This document shows, piece after piece, positions 51,806-61,212 of a stretch of 64,000 bases of DNA. The notes beneath the pieces are model-generated. The model had not been told where the DNA came from. It saw nothing but the letters and a program-made list of their open reading frames with translations, and did no database searches. The stretch is taken from NCBI GenBank assembly GCA_020630975.1, contig JAHDID010000008.1, positions 20,823 to 84,822 of the forward strand, in the 5' to 3' direction. The position numbers were made by a program, and so were the translations under genes. The stretch is from Verrucomicrobiota bacterium. Lineage in GTDB: Bacteria; Verrucomicrobiota; Verrucomicrobiia; Verrucomicrobiales; DEV007. Numbering within the stretch: position 1 is the first letter of the stretch; every line of letters begins with the position of its first letter.

Positions 51806-52984
51806 ATGAAGCACGATACCTCTCTAGACCTGAAAAAGACTTTTCGTTCATCGGCGCCTGGCTATTGGGCAGATCGAGATGTGTCCGAAGAGCAGTGGAA
51901 TGACCACGTGTGGCAGCTAAAGAACCGGATCAATTCGCTATCCCAGCTGGAAGAGCACCTAATCCTATCCGAGGAAGAAAGAAGCGGTGTGATCCTATCG
52001 GGAAACAAGCTCGCTATGTCGATAACCCCACATTTCTTCAATCTCATCGATCGAGAAGACCCCAATTGCCCAATCCGACGTCAGGTCATACCGCGAATAG
52101 AAGAGACATGGAAGGCCGATTATGAACTAGCGGACCCATGCGGAGAAGACTCCCACATGCCGGTGCCAGGCCTGGTTCATCGCTACCCAGACCGTGTGCT
52201 ATTCCTAGTCACAACTCAGTGCGCCTCCTACTGCCGCTACTGCACCCGTAGCCGGGTAGTCAGCGGAGCCGGCGAGCAGAGCCTATCGACCGACTACGAA
52301 GCCGCATTTCGCTATCTGGAGGAGCACACCGAGGTCCGCGATGTTTTGCTATCTGGTGGCGATCCATTGCTGTTTTCCGACAAAAAGCTCGAAAAGATCC
52401 TCGAGCGTCTCCACGCCATCGAGCATATCGAATTTATCCGGATCGGCTCTCGAGTTCCACTATTCCTACCTCAGCGTATCACGCCGGAGCTATGCGAGAT
52501 GCTGCAAAAGTATCACCCGCTATTCATCAGCGTGCATGCCAATCACCCTAGAGAGCTCACTACCGAGGTCAAAGCAGGCCTAGAAAGACTGGCCAACACC
52601 GGCATCCCACTAGGCAACCAGAGCGTGCTGCTAAAAGGCGTGAACGACGATGTGGAAACCATGAAATCTCTGGTCCACAAACTACTGATGTGCCGAGTCC
52701 GCCCCTACTACCTCTACCAGCTAGACTTGATCAAAGGTTCTGCTCACCTGCAAGCTGCCGTGGCCAAAGGCCTAGAAATCATCGAAGGCCTACGTGGGCA
52801 CACTACGGGATACGCTGTGCCCCAGTATGTGATCGATGCACCCGGTGGTGGCGGCAAAGTCCCTGTGAATCCCGAATACATCCTACAGCGCAACGATGAG
52901 CGAGTGATGGTGCGCAACTACGAGGGCAATCAGTATGAGTACCCTGAGCCTGCTGTGTCTCCTGAATTGATCCTAGATTATTGA
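51806..52984 (+). CDS. kamA: Lysine 2,3-aminomutase-family radical SAM protein
   Basis: Radical SAM, PLP-dependent enzymes of this family move the alpha-amino group of lysine to the beta position. The [4Fe-4S] motif is CASYCRYC (Cys139, 143, 146 from ATG 51806); the glycine-rich SAM region is VRDVLLSGGDPLLF. The C-terminal DAPGGGGKVPVNPEY carries the PLP lysine, as in true KamA, with a following dimer-forming tail (VRNYEGNQYEYPEP). GTG 51791 is an alternative start. The protein may make beta-lysine for osmolyte synthesis or modify elongation factor P (EpmB-like); neither ablB, epmA nor efp is adjacent. The downstream glycosyltransferase overlaps its stop by 4 bp. Confidence 0.9.
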   Translation: MKHDTSLDLKKTFRSSAPGYWADRDVSEEQWNDHVWQLKNRINSLSQLEEHLILSEEERSGVILSGNKLAMSITPHFFNLIDREDPNCPIRRQVIPRIEETWKADYELADPCGEDSHMPVPGLVHRYPDRVLFLVTTQCASYCRYCTRSRVVSGAGEQSLSTDYEAAFRYLEEHTEVRDVLLSGGDPLLFSDKKLEKILERLHAIEHIEFIRIGSRVPLFLPQRITPELCEMLQKYHPLFISVHANHPRELTTEVKAGLERLANTGIPLGNQSVLLKGVNDDVETMKSLVHKLLMCRVRPYYLYQLDLIKGSAHLQAAVAKGLEIIEGLRGHTTGYAVPQYVIDAPGGGGKVPVNPEYILQRNDERVMVRNYEGNQYEYPEPAVSPELILDY

Positions 52985-53988
52985 AAATAGCCATCACCAG
53001 CCCTTTCCCAGTCGATTCGACTCAGGGAAATTCGGTATCAGCCAGACGCATCGCTCGCCTGATCGAGCAATCTGGACATTCTGTCGTCAATTTACACAAG
53101 AGCCACTGTTGCGATGCTGATATCGGCATCTTCCTCAATGCCTGGCGCAGTTCAGAAGAGATCGCTCGATTTGCGAGTGAGAGCAGCGGCAAACTAGTGG
53201 TAGTCCTGACTGGCTCCGATATTTACCCACTAGATGGAAAAATATCGGCCCAAACCAGACACTCTCTATCTCTAGCAGACGCCATAGTAATCACTCACAA
53301 TCAAGGGATTACAAAACTAGAACACCCCTGTATCGTCGAGATAGGGAAATCTATCGACCCTCTAACCATCGCTACCGAAACGAATCCCGCCGATCAGCAG
53401 CGAAAGTGGAGTGAAGGCGTGATGGTATCTCACCTGAGAGAGCAAAAGAACCCGTTTCTCTATCTACGAGCCCTCCCCCACATCGGTTCACATCTATCGA
53501 TAAGCCACTACGGCACTGCGACCGACACGACCTATGCTGAAGAAGCTGCCAGTGCAGAAAGTGCTGCCTACCAATGGCTAGGTGCTATACCTAGGGAAGA
53601 GCTACTGAAGCAGCTAGCCAACGCAGGCTTCCTCCTGAATACATCCTATCTGGAGGGTAGCTCCAATGCGATCTGTGAGGCTCTTTGGCTAGGTGTACCC
53701 GTGATCGCATCGGCAATCCCCGGAAATATCGGTGTATTGGGCTCGGATTACCCTGGCCTATTTCGCAGCGACGACCCTATCGATCTCGCTCGTGTACTCA
53801 ATCAATACGCCAGCGAACCGGTATTTCGCGAGGAGTTGATGGGGCACACGCAAAGGCTAGCGCACCATCTCGACCCCACTCGCGAGCAATCCGACTGGCA
53901 CACACTACTCAGCATCCTCGGTAGCAGCGACTGGAGCGCTAGTCACCCTGGGCTCGATACGCTGCGCCCAGATATAGCGACGGAATAA
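52981..53988 (+). CDS. Glycosyltransferase resembling selenosugar synthase SenB (TIGR04348-like)
   Basis: The start is TTG 52981, overlapping the kamA stop as TTGA, indicating coupled translation. The 335-residue protein has a GT-B/GT4-like fold: SPFPVDSTQGNSVSARRIAR at the N terminus, the motif VVVLTGSDIYPL, then YQWLGAIPREELLKQLANAG, SYLEGSSNAICEALWLGVPV and IPGNIGVLGSDYPGLFRSDD. These segments resemble TIGR04348 proteins, including SenB, which joins UDP-sugar and selenophosphate in selenoneine synthesis. senA and selD/senC are not adjacent, so function is by family resemblance only. The last 84 bp overlap the convergent transporter gene. Confidence 0.7.
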   Translation: MKIAITSPFPVDSTQGNSVSARRIARLIEQSGHSVVNLHKSHCCDADIGIFLNAWRSSEEIARFASESSGKLVVVLTGSDIYPLDGKISAQTRHSLSLADAIVITHNQGITKLEHPCIVEIGKSIDPLTIATETNPADQQRKWSEGVMVSHLREQKNPFLYLRALPHIGSHLSISHYGTATDTTYAEEAASAESAAYQWLGAIPREELLKQLANAGFLLNTSYLEGSSNAICEALWLGVPVIASAIPGNIGVLGSDYPGLFRSDDPIDLARVLNQYASEPVFREELMGHTQRLAHHLDPTREQSDWHTLLSILGSSDWSASHPGLDTLRPDIATE

Positions 53989-55524
53989 TACCTTCAAAGA
54001 GGCCGTAAGCGGGATCGCCAACAGCGCTCCCAGTAGACCGCCGAGCAGAAACGACCAAAACAGAACGGAAAAAATCACATTCAATGGGTGTAACCCCACC
54101 GAATCGCCGACAATCATCGGCGCTGTGACCAGACCATTTATCTGCTGTAGGATGACAAAGATCGCGATCACTATCAGCGGGTAAAACCACATATTAGGCA
54201 GGTAAGACCACGCATTCTGCATCACCTCGACACGTTTCTCCGATTTGATCACCGCTTCGATGGTACGCTTTTGCTCCAAGCCATTCGGCATTTTGACGAT
54301 CATCACACGCCCTACCTCCGCCGGTATACCGCTAGCCAGTTCAGCCCCTTCAGTCTTCAAAACCTCTTCACCATCGACGTTTGTCACCTCCGCTGCCGAC
54401 TCTTTGCCCGGCTCGATGTATGGCACCTGGCCTTCGACCATTTTTCCACTATCATCCTTCACCATGACACGGGTGATGGCCTCCACTTTGGCCACATACT
54501 TTCGCTCCGGCTTAGAGTAGCCAGCTAGCTGGACATATTTCACCTGGCCAGTCTCGATATCAGAATCCAGCGGCCGATAGATATCCTCTCGATCACCAAA
54601 GTGAGCGATCGCTATCAATACCGCAGGAATCATCACCAACAGATTGCCGATATAGGGGATCAAACCCAGAATCGCCAGAAATACCCCGATAAGCAGGGCA
54701 TGAGGCAAGCCCAGCAAGGTAAGAGCCACTGCCACCAGCGCCCCATCGATGATACTCACGATCATCTGCCCACGGAAGAATGACACCAGGTATTGATTGA
54801 TCTCCTGTAGCGTACTGACCACTTCATCTTTGAAATTCGAAGCTCGCAGAGGCAGGAAGTCGCTCCACTTCCTTTTGATATTGTGCCCTTCTTTGAGGAA
54901 AAAGAACAAATAGATCGGTACTAATACCAAACCCAACAGATAACCGAGGAAACCAAATGCCCCGCGCAGTCGTCCCAGCGTCCATGAGCCGACTTTCTGT
55001 CCCAGATCAGGCGCCTCTTGGGTGATCCAATCGAGACCTCGATCATAGTATTTCTGGGTGTATTCGCGCAGCGCTGGATTATCGAAGCGCTTCTGGAAAT
55101 CGTCCAAGGTATCACGAGCCACCTCGGTCATCTGTATCTGGTAGCGATCCCAGTCCGCCAGAAACTGCTGCCCCTGCCGGACACTCGGCACCACCACCGC
55201 TATGATAAGCAGTACGATAGCCACCAGAAAGGCGACAAATACTAGCAGCATGCACCATTTCTGCTTCCAGCGGGTCTTTCTACGTAGCCATGTGATGATC
55301 GGCTCTAACAAATAAGCCAAAATACCCGCTACCGCGATCGGCACCAAGATCGGCTGAAGATAGGCCAGGACCTTTCCTCCTAGGACGATGGCTCCCACCG
55401 AAATCGCTGCGATGGTGACGATACACACTGCCGTCAAAGCCGCCCAAAAGGTCTTTCTCTGGAATTCAGAGGGCATTCTCAATTTTTCTTCGGGCTCGTT
55501 GGTATCGCTCTTGGGATCACTCAT
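53905..55524 (-). CDS. AI-2E family transporter with a soluble insertion
   Basis: The 539-residue protein belongs to the AI-2E/PerM family: eight hydrophobic helices, including VLAYLQPILVPIAVAGILAY near residues 52-71, GALVAVALTLLGLPHALLIG near 261 and the conserved QINGLVTAPMIVGDSVGLHP after the insertion. Ordinary members have about 350 residues. Here residues ~310-440 form an extra hydrophilic, beta-rich domain (YVAKVEAITRVMVKDDSGKM) inside the region of the last helices. Substrate is unknown; family members include autoinducer-2 exporters and ion antiporters. Its end overlaps the SenB-like gene tail to tail. Confidence 0.85.
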   Translation of the reverse strand: MSDPKSDTNEPEEKLRMPSEFQRKTFWAALTAVCIVTIAAISVGAIVLGGKVLAYLQPILVPIAVAGILAYLLEPIITWLRRKTRWKQKWCMLLVFVAFLVAIVLLIIAVVVPSVRQGQQFLADWDRYQIQMTEVARDTLDDFQKRFDNPALREYTQKYYDRGLDWITQEAPDLGQKVGSWTLGRLRGAFGFLGYLLGLVLVPIYLFFFLKEGHNIKRKWSDFLPLRASNFKDEVVSTLQEINQYLVSFFRGQMIVSIIDGALVAVALTLLGLPHALLIGVFLAILGLIPYIGNLLVMIPAVLIAIAHFGDREDIYRPLDSDIETGQVKYVQLAGYSKPERKYVAKVEAITRVMVKDDSGKMVEGQVPYIEPGKESAAEVTNVDGEEVLKTEGAELASGIPAEVGRVMIVKMPNGLEQKRTIEAVIKSEKRVEVMQNAWSYLPNMWFYPLIVIAIFVILQQINGLVTAPMIVGDSVGLHPLNVIFSVLFWSFLLGGLLGALLAIPLTASLKVLFRRYIWAQRIEPRVTSAPVAATEDAE

Positions 55525-55656
55525 AGGTCTGTGGGTCTGGGATTTTGCAACAGACTAACTAAAAAACGATTACAAAATCCACCCTGAATTATCAGCCAGG
55601 CATCATGGCAGGTTTACTTTTCGCCATAGACGCCGTTTATTGGCCGGTTTCTTAAG

Positions 55657-56910
55657 ATGTTCGTCGATCATATCAAGATTTTCGTCAAAGCTGGCGATGG
55701 AGGGAATGGATGCTGTAGCTTCCGCCGAGAAAAGTTCGTGCCCAAAGGCGGGCCCGACGGTGGAGATGGGGGTAGAGGTGCGGATGTGATCCTGCAAGTC
55801 GATCACCACACCGATAACCTGAAGGAATTTTTCTATCGCTCCCATCACAAAGCCGACAAAGGCCGCCCAGGTGAGGGACAGCGCAAAACCGGTAAATCCG
55901 GCAAACACCTGATCCTCAAAGTACCTCCAGGCACTATCGTCTACCGCTGCGAGTCTCCCGAGCCCAAAGTCGAGGACGAATTCGAGCTGCCCAAAGATCT
56001 CGACTGGGTCGGCGATTACGACTCTGACGATGAAGGCCGCATGGTACTGATGGACCGCGACGAAGGTCTCGAAGATGAAGGCGAGGAGGATATCGCCGAA
56101 GACGCCGGGACCGATTGTATGGTCGAGGGTGAGGAAGCCGAGGCCTACGACTTCAGCGCAGAAGAGGAGGTAGATACCGAGGAAGACGAAGAAGAGGAAG
56201 AGTCTCCCTTTGGAGAGATCGTCGCAGACCTGACCGAAGTCGGCGAAAAATTTGTGCTCTGTAGTGGTGGCACTGGTGGCAAGGGTAACTGGAACTTCCG
56301 CACCGATACCAATCAGGCTCCCATCGAGTACACTCCTGGGGAAAAAGGCGAATCTGGCTGGTACTACCTAGAATTGCGCAAAATCGCCGACGTCGGGCTA
56401 GTCGGCTTTCCCAATGCAGGCAAATCCACTCTACTCAGTGCTTTATCCAATGCGACCCCCAAAGTCGCTGCCTATCCTTTCACGACTTTGAAACCCATGG
56501 TCGGCGTGGTCGAGTTTCCAGGATTCATCCGCTCGACTGTGGCCGATATCCCAGGACTGATCGAAGGAGCCCACCGCAATGTAGGCCTCGGCCACGACTT
56601 TTTGCGCCACATCAGCCGCTGCAGTATCTTTCTATTCGTAGTCGATACCGCATCAGTCGATCAGCGAGACCCGATATCGGACATCCAGATTCTCCGAAAA
56701 GAGCTCAAGCTTTTCGATGAGGAACTCAGCCAGCGGCCTTGGTTGATCATCGCCAATAAAATCGATCTAGAGGAGGCAGAGCTATTTCTCGAACCGCTGA
56801 AAACTCGCTTTCCCAACCAAGAGATCATACCAATCTCAGCTAAAGAAGGTGAAGGTATCGATGACCTGCGCCGCAAACTCTGCGAGATGGTCGGCACACG
56901 GCCAGAGTAG
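55657..56910 (+). CDS. obg: GTPase Obg/CgtA with a long acidic insertion
   Basis: Obg is a ribosome-associated GTPase. The N-terminal glycine-rich Obg fold (FVKAGDGGNGCCSFRREKFV, GGPDGGDGGRGADV, RPGEGQRKTGKSGKHLILKV) is interrupted after PPGTIVYRC by about 85 residues, very rich in Glu and Asp (residues 101-185), before the fold resumes at GEIVADLTEVGEKFV. The G domain is intact: GFPNAGKST (250-258), YPFTTLKPMVGVV, DIPGLIEGAH, NKID, and SAKEGEG. There is no C-terminal OCT domain. ATG 55657 begins the conserved MFVDHIKIFV. No rplU/rpmA precedes it, unlike the common arrangement. Confidence 0.94.
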   Translation: MFVDHIKIFVKAGDGGNGCCSFRREKFVPKGGPDGGDGGRGADVILQVDHHTDNLKEFFYRSHHKADKGRPGEGQRKTGKSGKHLILKVPPGTIVYRCESPEPKVEDEFELPKDLDWVGDYDSDDEGRMVLMDRDEGLEDEGEEDIAEDAGTDCMVEGEEAEAYDFSAEEEVDTEEDEEEEESPFGEIVADLTEVGEKFVLCSGGTGGKGNWNFRTDTNQAPIEYTPGEKGESGWYYLELRKIADVGLVGFPNAGKSTLLSALSNATPKVAAYPFTTLKPMVGVVEFPGFIRSTVADIPGLIEGAHRNVGLGHDFLRHISRCSIFLFVVDTASVDQRDPISDIQILRKELKLFDEELSQRPWLIIANKIDLEEAELFLEPLKTRFPNQEIIPISAKEGEGIDDLRRKLCEMVGTRPE

Positions 56911-56919
56911 CAACGAAAA

Positions 56920-56967
56920 ATCGGGAGGTAACCCAGAGACTTAAAACCAAACTGGGTTAATCCCGAT
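56920..56967. terminator. Two-step hairpin between convergent obg and TPR genes
   Basis: Two stems stack in one hairpin: ATCGGGA with TCCCGAT, and TAACCCAG with CTGGGTTA, separated by a two-base bulge. It starts 10 bp after the obg stop and contains the stop of the convergent TPR gene. An A-run lies just before it on the plus strand, supplying a T-run for the minus-strand transcript. Confidence 0.7.
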
Positions 56968-58006
56968 CTGTTCGATCGCCATCCACATCGTGGAGGCTCT
57001 TTGGCTGAGGGACTTTACCCGATACCACGTCTGCGATCTGTTTCTCCAGATGCCGCGTGATCTGGTCCATCGGATTCATACTGATCGCTCGCTGTACCTG
57101 GGAAGCGGCATCATCGAGCCGTCCAGCTATCAAATAGGCTAGCGCCAGATTCGAAGCCAGCCCATCGTCCTCTGGGTAGATATCGACCGCTTTCTGCGCA
57201 GCTACCACACCCTCGCTGGCCAGCCCCAGATTCAGGCATTCAAACATATACTCACGCCAGGGGTTGGGATTTTCCTCCCTACAGCGTAGAGCTGATTCTT
57301 TGAAGGCTTTATAGGCCTCGCGATGGTCACCCATCAGTTGCCAGCATTTGCCCAGTATCCACCAAGCATTCCAAAAGGCCTTTTGCACCGCGACCGATTG
57401 CTCCAGCATCTCGATCGCACGATCGACTTCTCGCTCAGCCTTCCCATCGGGTAGCTCCGTATAGGATAAGTAAGGACGGACCAGTTGTACGGCATCCTCA
57501 AACAGGCGCATCGGTGTCGACTTGGTACGCGCGGAATAGACCGTTTCTCCGGTCTGCTTATCGTAATAGACCTCCACCCCGTCTTCCTCTTTGACGAACT
57601 CCAGACGCTCGCGCACCTCTTCTGGGCTGAAATGCGTCATCGGCTCAGCTGTCGGATCCCAGCCCTCGGGAGCCACTACCGACTTAGGCTCAGTGCCTGC
57701 CAGCCATACGATCTGAGCCTTTTCATAGTGAGCAAAGGCCAGCCAATCAATCGCCTGCTCGGAAAATGGCACATGCACCTTTACGATAGCGAAATCGATT
57801 TCCGGCTGCATACCATAGTGCTTGAGCTCTTGCGCAAAGAGTTCTGCATCCGACTCGCTCATGAAAGACACTCGGCCGATGTCCCCATCATGACAAAATG
57901 TCGTATTGGGAACAATCGTCTCGAATCCATCTACCCCGCCAGCAAAATTTGCTTCCAGGGGCGATAGTTTAATCACAAGCGTAGTGGCCTCTAGGGGTAT
58001 TGCCAT
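56957..58006 (-). CDS. TPR-containing cytoplasmic protein
   Basis: The 349-residue protein has no signal peptide. The first ~170 residues form an alpha/beta domain (ATTLVIKLSPLEANFAGGVD, VSFMSESDAELFAQEL, VEVYYDKQTGETVYSARTKS) of no recognised family. The C-terminal half is three or four TPRs (AFWNAWWILGKCWQLMGDHR, PWREYMFECLNLGLASEGVV, DGLASNLALAYLIAGRLDDA). A protein-interaction role is probable. Confidence 0.7.
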   Translation of the reverse strand: MAIPLEATTLVIKLSPLEANFAGGVDGFETIVPNTTFCHDGDIGRVSFMSESDAELFAQELKHYGMQPEIDFAIVKVHVPFSEQAIDWLAFAHYEKAQIVWLAGTEPKSVVAPEGWDPTAEPMTHFSPEEVRERLEFVKEEDGVEVYYDKQTGETVYSARTKSTPMRLFEDAVQLVRPYLSYTELPDGKAEREVDRAIEMLEQSVAVQKAFWNAWWILGKCWQLMGDHREAYKAFKESALRCREENPNPWREYMFECLNLGLASEGVVAAQKAVDIYPEDDGLASNLALAYLIAGRLDDAASQVQRAISMNPMDQITRHLEKQIADVVSGKVPQPKSLHDVDGDRTDRD

Positions 58007-58064
58007 CTAGCAATAAATTACGATAATTATGAAAATTTTACTATTTATTTTTTCTGAAATTACT

Positions 58065-60623
58065 TCACTCAGATGTAAGTCGCACAATTACGCGATTCTC
58101 ATCCGTGAGGTATTTCTCCGCGACTTCCGCCACTTGCTGCCTAGTCAGCTTGCTGATGCGGTCCGAAGTCGAACGATAATGATCCCAACCCAAGCCTACA
58201 AGCTCGTCGATCGAAGCAGAGGTCGCGAGCTCGCGCACGCCCTGCAAATGGATAACATCTCGGCCTATCCATGAAGCCTGAGCCCTCTCGAACTCATCTT
58301 TGTGCAACCCCTCCGAAGCCAGCTTTGCGATCTCGTCGACCATCTCGGTCTGGACGAGATCGAGCTGCTCAGGAGCAGTCGCCACATAAAATGCCAAATA
58401 CCCCGTATCCAGCCCCAGCATCCGCATGGAGCCTACGGAGTACGCCAGTCCTAGCTCCTCGCGTATCCGAATAAACATACGCGAGGCCATATCGCTACAG
58501 GCCTCGTCGATCAGGCCCAGCGCATCGGAGTCTTCACTAGCGAGATCGGTGGTGCGATAGCCAATCAAGAGGATGGCTTGCTCCTTGTCATGAGTCTCCT
58601 CGACGATCTGTCCATAGCTAGCAGGCAGACTGTGCTCGGTACTCTGGAGTAGCCTATCGCCACTAGCTAATCCCTCGAACTGGGCACGGATCAAATCCTC
58701 GGCATGAGATAGATCCAGATCTCCGAAGACACCCACTACCCCATTGCCCCCTCTCACGATCGAGCTGCGAAAGTCATGCAAATCTTCAGCCCCGATACCC
58801 GCTATCGCCTTTGCCGTGCCTTTCTCAGGTAGACCATAAGGGTGCTCGCCGAATATCTCCTTGCCCAAGCGATTCATCGCTATAGTAAAGGGGTGATCGG
58901 CCTCGGCTTTGAGAGCAGATAGCTGAAATACTTTTTCTCTATCGATACTGCCTTTGAGAAAAGCGGGCTTCAGGATCGACTGGCCGAGCAGATCGATGAC
59001 TAGCGGTAGATCCGTCTTCAGCGCACCCACCGCACTACCCACTGTGTTATTACCCACGGTAGCAGAGATGCCGCCACCTGCAGATTCGATCAGATTGGCG
59101 ATCTCTTGTGCCGAGCGCTTTTCGGTATCCTTAGTGAGCAGACGCCCCATCAGCCGGGAGATACCACAGTTCTCCGCAGTCTCTAGCAATCGCCCACCTC
59201 GAAAGGCACTAGTAGCCTGGACAAAAGGCAGACGATGATCTGCCAGCAGCAAAACCGTCAGCCCATTGTCGAGCACCACTCGGCGGATATCTTCGGAGCG
59301 TTGGGTCGACTTCTTGGTCGCTTTTTCAGCCTCCTCCACCTTGGGCACTAGGGCGACTCGAGTGGTAGGTGCATCGCTGGCTAGGTATTTCTGCGCGACT
59401 CGCTGGATATCATCAGTCGTGACGGCCTGCACATCGCTCACATAGTCTCGTGTGTACTCGAGATTGCGCGTCGATAGCCAGTTGGATCCCAGATCCGATG
59501 CCACCCCACTCATATTCGTCAGGGTAGAAAATTGTGCACTGAGAGATTGGTTTCTCACACGGGCCAACTCATCTTCGGTCACTCCCTCGCTCTTGAGTCG
59601 CTCGATACATTCAGCAGCCCCTTTCTCTGCGGCGGCGATATTTTCAGGCTCAGCATCGATAGCGAGCACGAAGATACCACGATGCTCTGGCGTATAGGCA
59701 TAGGTGGAGACACTCATCGCCAGCTGCTGCTCCTCGCGCAGACTCTGGTAGAGACGCGAACTCCTACCACCACCGAGTAGCGCAGCCAGGAGATCCAATG
59801 CCGCCATGTCCGGGTGAGTCTGGTCTGGCACTTGCCAGGAGATCCGAGAGCGACTCAGCTCTGTGGGAAATTCGCGCACCTCCTCGCGCTGCCCGATCTG
59901 AGATGGCTCATCTGGTAGCGAGATAGCCGATCTCCGCCTGCGCTCTATCCCACCGAGATGCCCCTCTATGAGAGTGCGCACCTCTTCGGTATCCACATCG
60001 CCAGCGATCACCAAAAACAAATTATCCGGTGAATACTGCTCTCGGTAGTACTGGTAGAGATCGTCGCGGCTCAGCTGATTGAATAAATCAATATGACCTA
60101 TCACCGGGTGCCGACATGGATGCGTCGCATAGGCATTTTCAAAAAGCATCTTGCTGACCACCTGCGAAGGACTGTCATCTCCCATCGCAAACTCACGCCG
60201 GATGACTTCCTGCTCTTTGTCGAATTCCTCTTTAGGTATCGTAGCCCTACCGACCACATCACAGAGGATATCCAGGCAATCTTCGAACCCGGTAGACGGG
60301 CAATCAATCCAATACACCGTCCGATCATAAGACGTGTAGGCATTGATGTAGCCGCCTTTCTCCTGCACCTCGCGGGCCACATCGCTAGCGGAGCGATTCT
60401 CTGTGCCCTTGAATAGCATGTGCTCCAGGAAGTGCGACATGCCTGCGCCGAGCCAATCCCCCTCGTGGATACTACCGGCTCGACACCACGCCTGTAGGCT
60501 CACCACAGGCGCTGAGTGATCTTCTTTTACGATGACCTCCAGACCATTGTCTAGAGACCAGACTTTGGCTCCACTGAGTGGAAATACCAAAGCATCAGGA
60601 TTTGGATCTTTAGGTGAGCTCAC
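58065..60623 (-). CDS. M16-family zinc metallopeptidase (two tandem domains)
   Basis: The 852-residue protein has the pitrilysin-type inverted zinc motif HFLEH (residues 64-68) in GAGMSHFLEHMLFKG and the downstream glutamate in the ELCDILCDVV-type helix, with EFAMGDDSP and RYPGPR-type segments. A second M16 domain (residues ~440-850) lacks the HxxEH motif, as usual for these clamshell peptidases. No signal peptide is evident, so it may act in the cytoplasm or be exported by other means. Substrates are typically peptides. Its start overlaps the Minf_1886 gene by 14 bp. Confidence 0.9.
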   Translation of the reverse strand: MSSPKDPNPDALVFPLSGAKVWSLDNGLEVIVKEDHSAPVVSLQAWCRAGSIHEGDWLGAGMSHFLEHMLFKGTENRSASDVAREVQEKGGYINAYTSYDRTVYWIDCPSTGFEDCLDILCDVVGRATIPKEEFDKEQEVIRREFAMGDDSPSQVVSKMLFENAYATHPCRHPVIGHIDLFNQLSRDDLYQYYREQYSPDNLFLVIAGDVDTEEVRTLIEGHLGGIERRRRSAISLPDEPSQIGQREEVREFPTELSRSRISWQVPDQTHPDMAALDLLAALLGGGRSSRLYQSLREEQQLAMSVSTYAYTPEHRGIFVLAIDAEPENIAAAEKGAAECIERLKSEGVTEDELARVRNQSLSAQFSTLTNMSGVASDLGSNWLSTRNLEYTRDYVSDVQAVTTDDIQRVAQKYLASDAPTTRVALVPKVEEAEKATKKSTQRSEDIRRVVLDNGLTVLLLADHRLPFVQATSAFRGGRLLETAENCGISRLMGRLLTKDTEKRSAQEIANLIESAGGGISATVGNNTVGSAVGALKTDLPLVIDLLGQSILKPAFLKGSIDREKVFQLSALKAEADHPFTIAMNRLGKEIFGEHPYGLPEKGTAKAIAGIGAEDLHDFRSSIVRGGNGVVGVFGDLDLSHAEDLIRAQFEGLASGDRLLQSTEHSLPASYGQIVEETHDKEQAILLIGYRTTDLASEDSDALGLIDEACSDMASRMFIRIREELGLAYSVGSMRMLGLDTGYLAFYVATAPEQLDLVQTEMVDEIAKLASEGLHKDEFERAQASWIGRDVIHLQGVRELATSASIDELVGLGWDHYRSTSDRISKLTRQQVAEVAEKYLTDENRVIVRLTSE

Positions 60624-61077
60624 GCTTCGTCTGTGTAGCGGGTTGATTGGCAGTAGCCACCGCTAGCGTGCCCACCTGGGTAGTCAGCACAGGGCGACTC
60701 GGGCTGTAAGGATCGCGAAATACACGCTCGAATGGCTGAAAGTTCTCAAAATCGGTGGGATGATCTTCCTCAGATCGACCAAAGGCTTTTTCATTGATCA
60801 GATTGTAGACCATAGCTCCGACATCTTTGCCGGAGTGGATCCCCCACGACTCCAGCACAGGGAGTGCCATAGAGCCGAATTCCTTCATAGCGAAGTCTTT
60901 GAATCCCTCCAGGAGCTCAGCTCCTGATACATGCGCTTGGCCGATCAGCTCGTCGTCATGCAGGGCCTTCACTGTGAAGTCTAAAGAATCTTTGATGAAG
61001 TAATAGCCATCTTTTTTGAAGCGAAAATCTTTTGCGAGAATAGCAGAAACCGCATCCTCAAATTGGATATTGGGCAT
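60610..61077 (-). CDS. Minf_1886-family protein
   Basis: ATG 61077 (MPNIQFEDAVSAILAKDFRF) fits the family better than an earlier start at 61113. The ~155-residue protein has the pattern of Minf_1886, named from Methylacidiphilum: GYYFIKDSLDFTVKALHDDE, HVSGAELLEGFKDFAMKEFG, LPVLESWGIHSGKDVGAMVY, and NLINEKAFGRSEEDHPTDFE. The family is strongly associated with Verrucomicrobiota and Planctomycetota and its function is unknown. It overlaps the M16 gene start, suggesting coupled expression. Confidence 0.85.
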   Translation of the reverse strand: MPNIQFEDAVSAILAKDFRFKKDGYYFIKDSLDFTVKALHDDELIGQAHVSGAELLEGFKDFAMKEFGSMALPVLESWGIHSGKDVGAMVYNLINEKAFGRSEEDHPTDFENFQPFERVFRDPYSPSRPVLTTQVGTLAVATANQPATQTKRELT

Positions 61078-61127
61078 AGGTGGTGGACAGAAGTGTAGGT
61101 GGAATAGATACAAAATCGTGGTCTAGC

Positions 61128-61146
61128 GACCTGCTCGGGGCAGGTC
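61128..61146. terminator. Hairpin downstream of dnaN
   Basis: Perfect 7-bp arms GACCTGC and GCAGGTC around a 5-nt loop in the gap between dnaN and the Minf_1886 gene. No T-run follows, so efficiency is doubtful. Confidence 0.4.
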
Positions 61147-61212
61147 TCCCACTGATGATTTCTTTGGGGAAAAATGGTATAGGTATTACTAACAAAACTC
61201 CAAGCTAGGGAA

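Noticed and set aside
55603-55908. A 101-residue minus-strand frame over the start of obg
   Set aside because: It is antisense to the conserved Obg N terminus and has no recognisable features.
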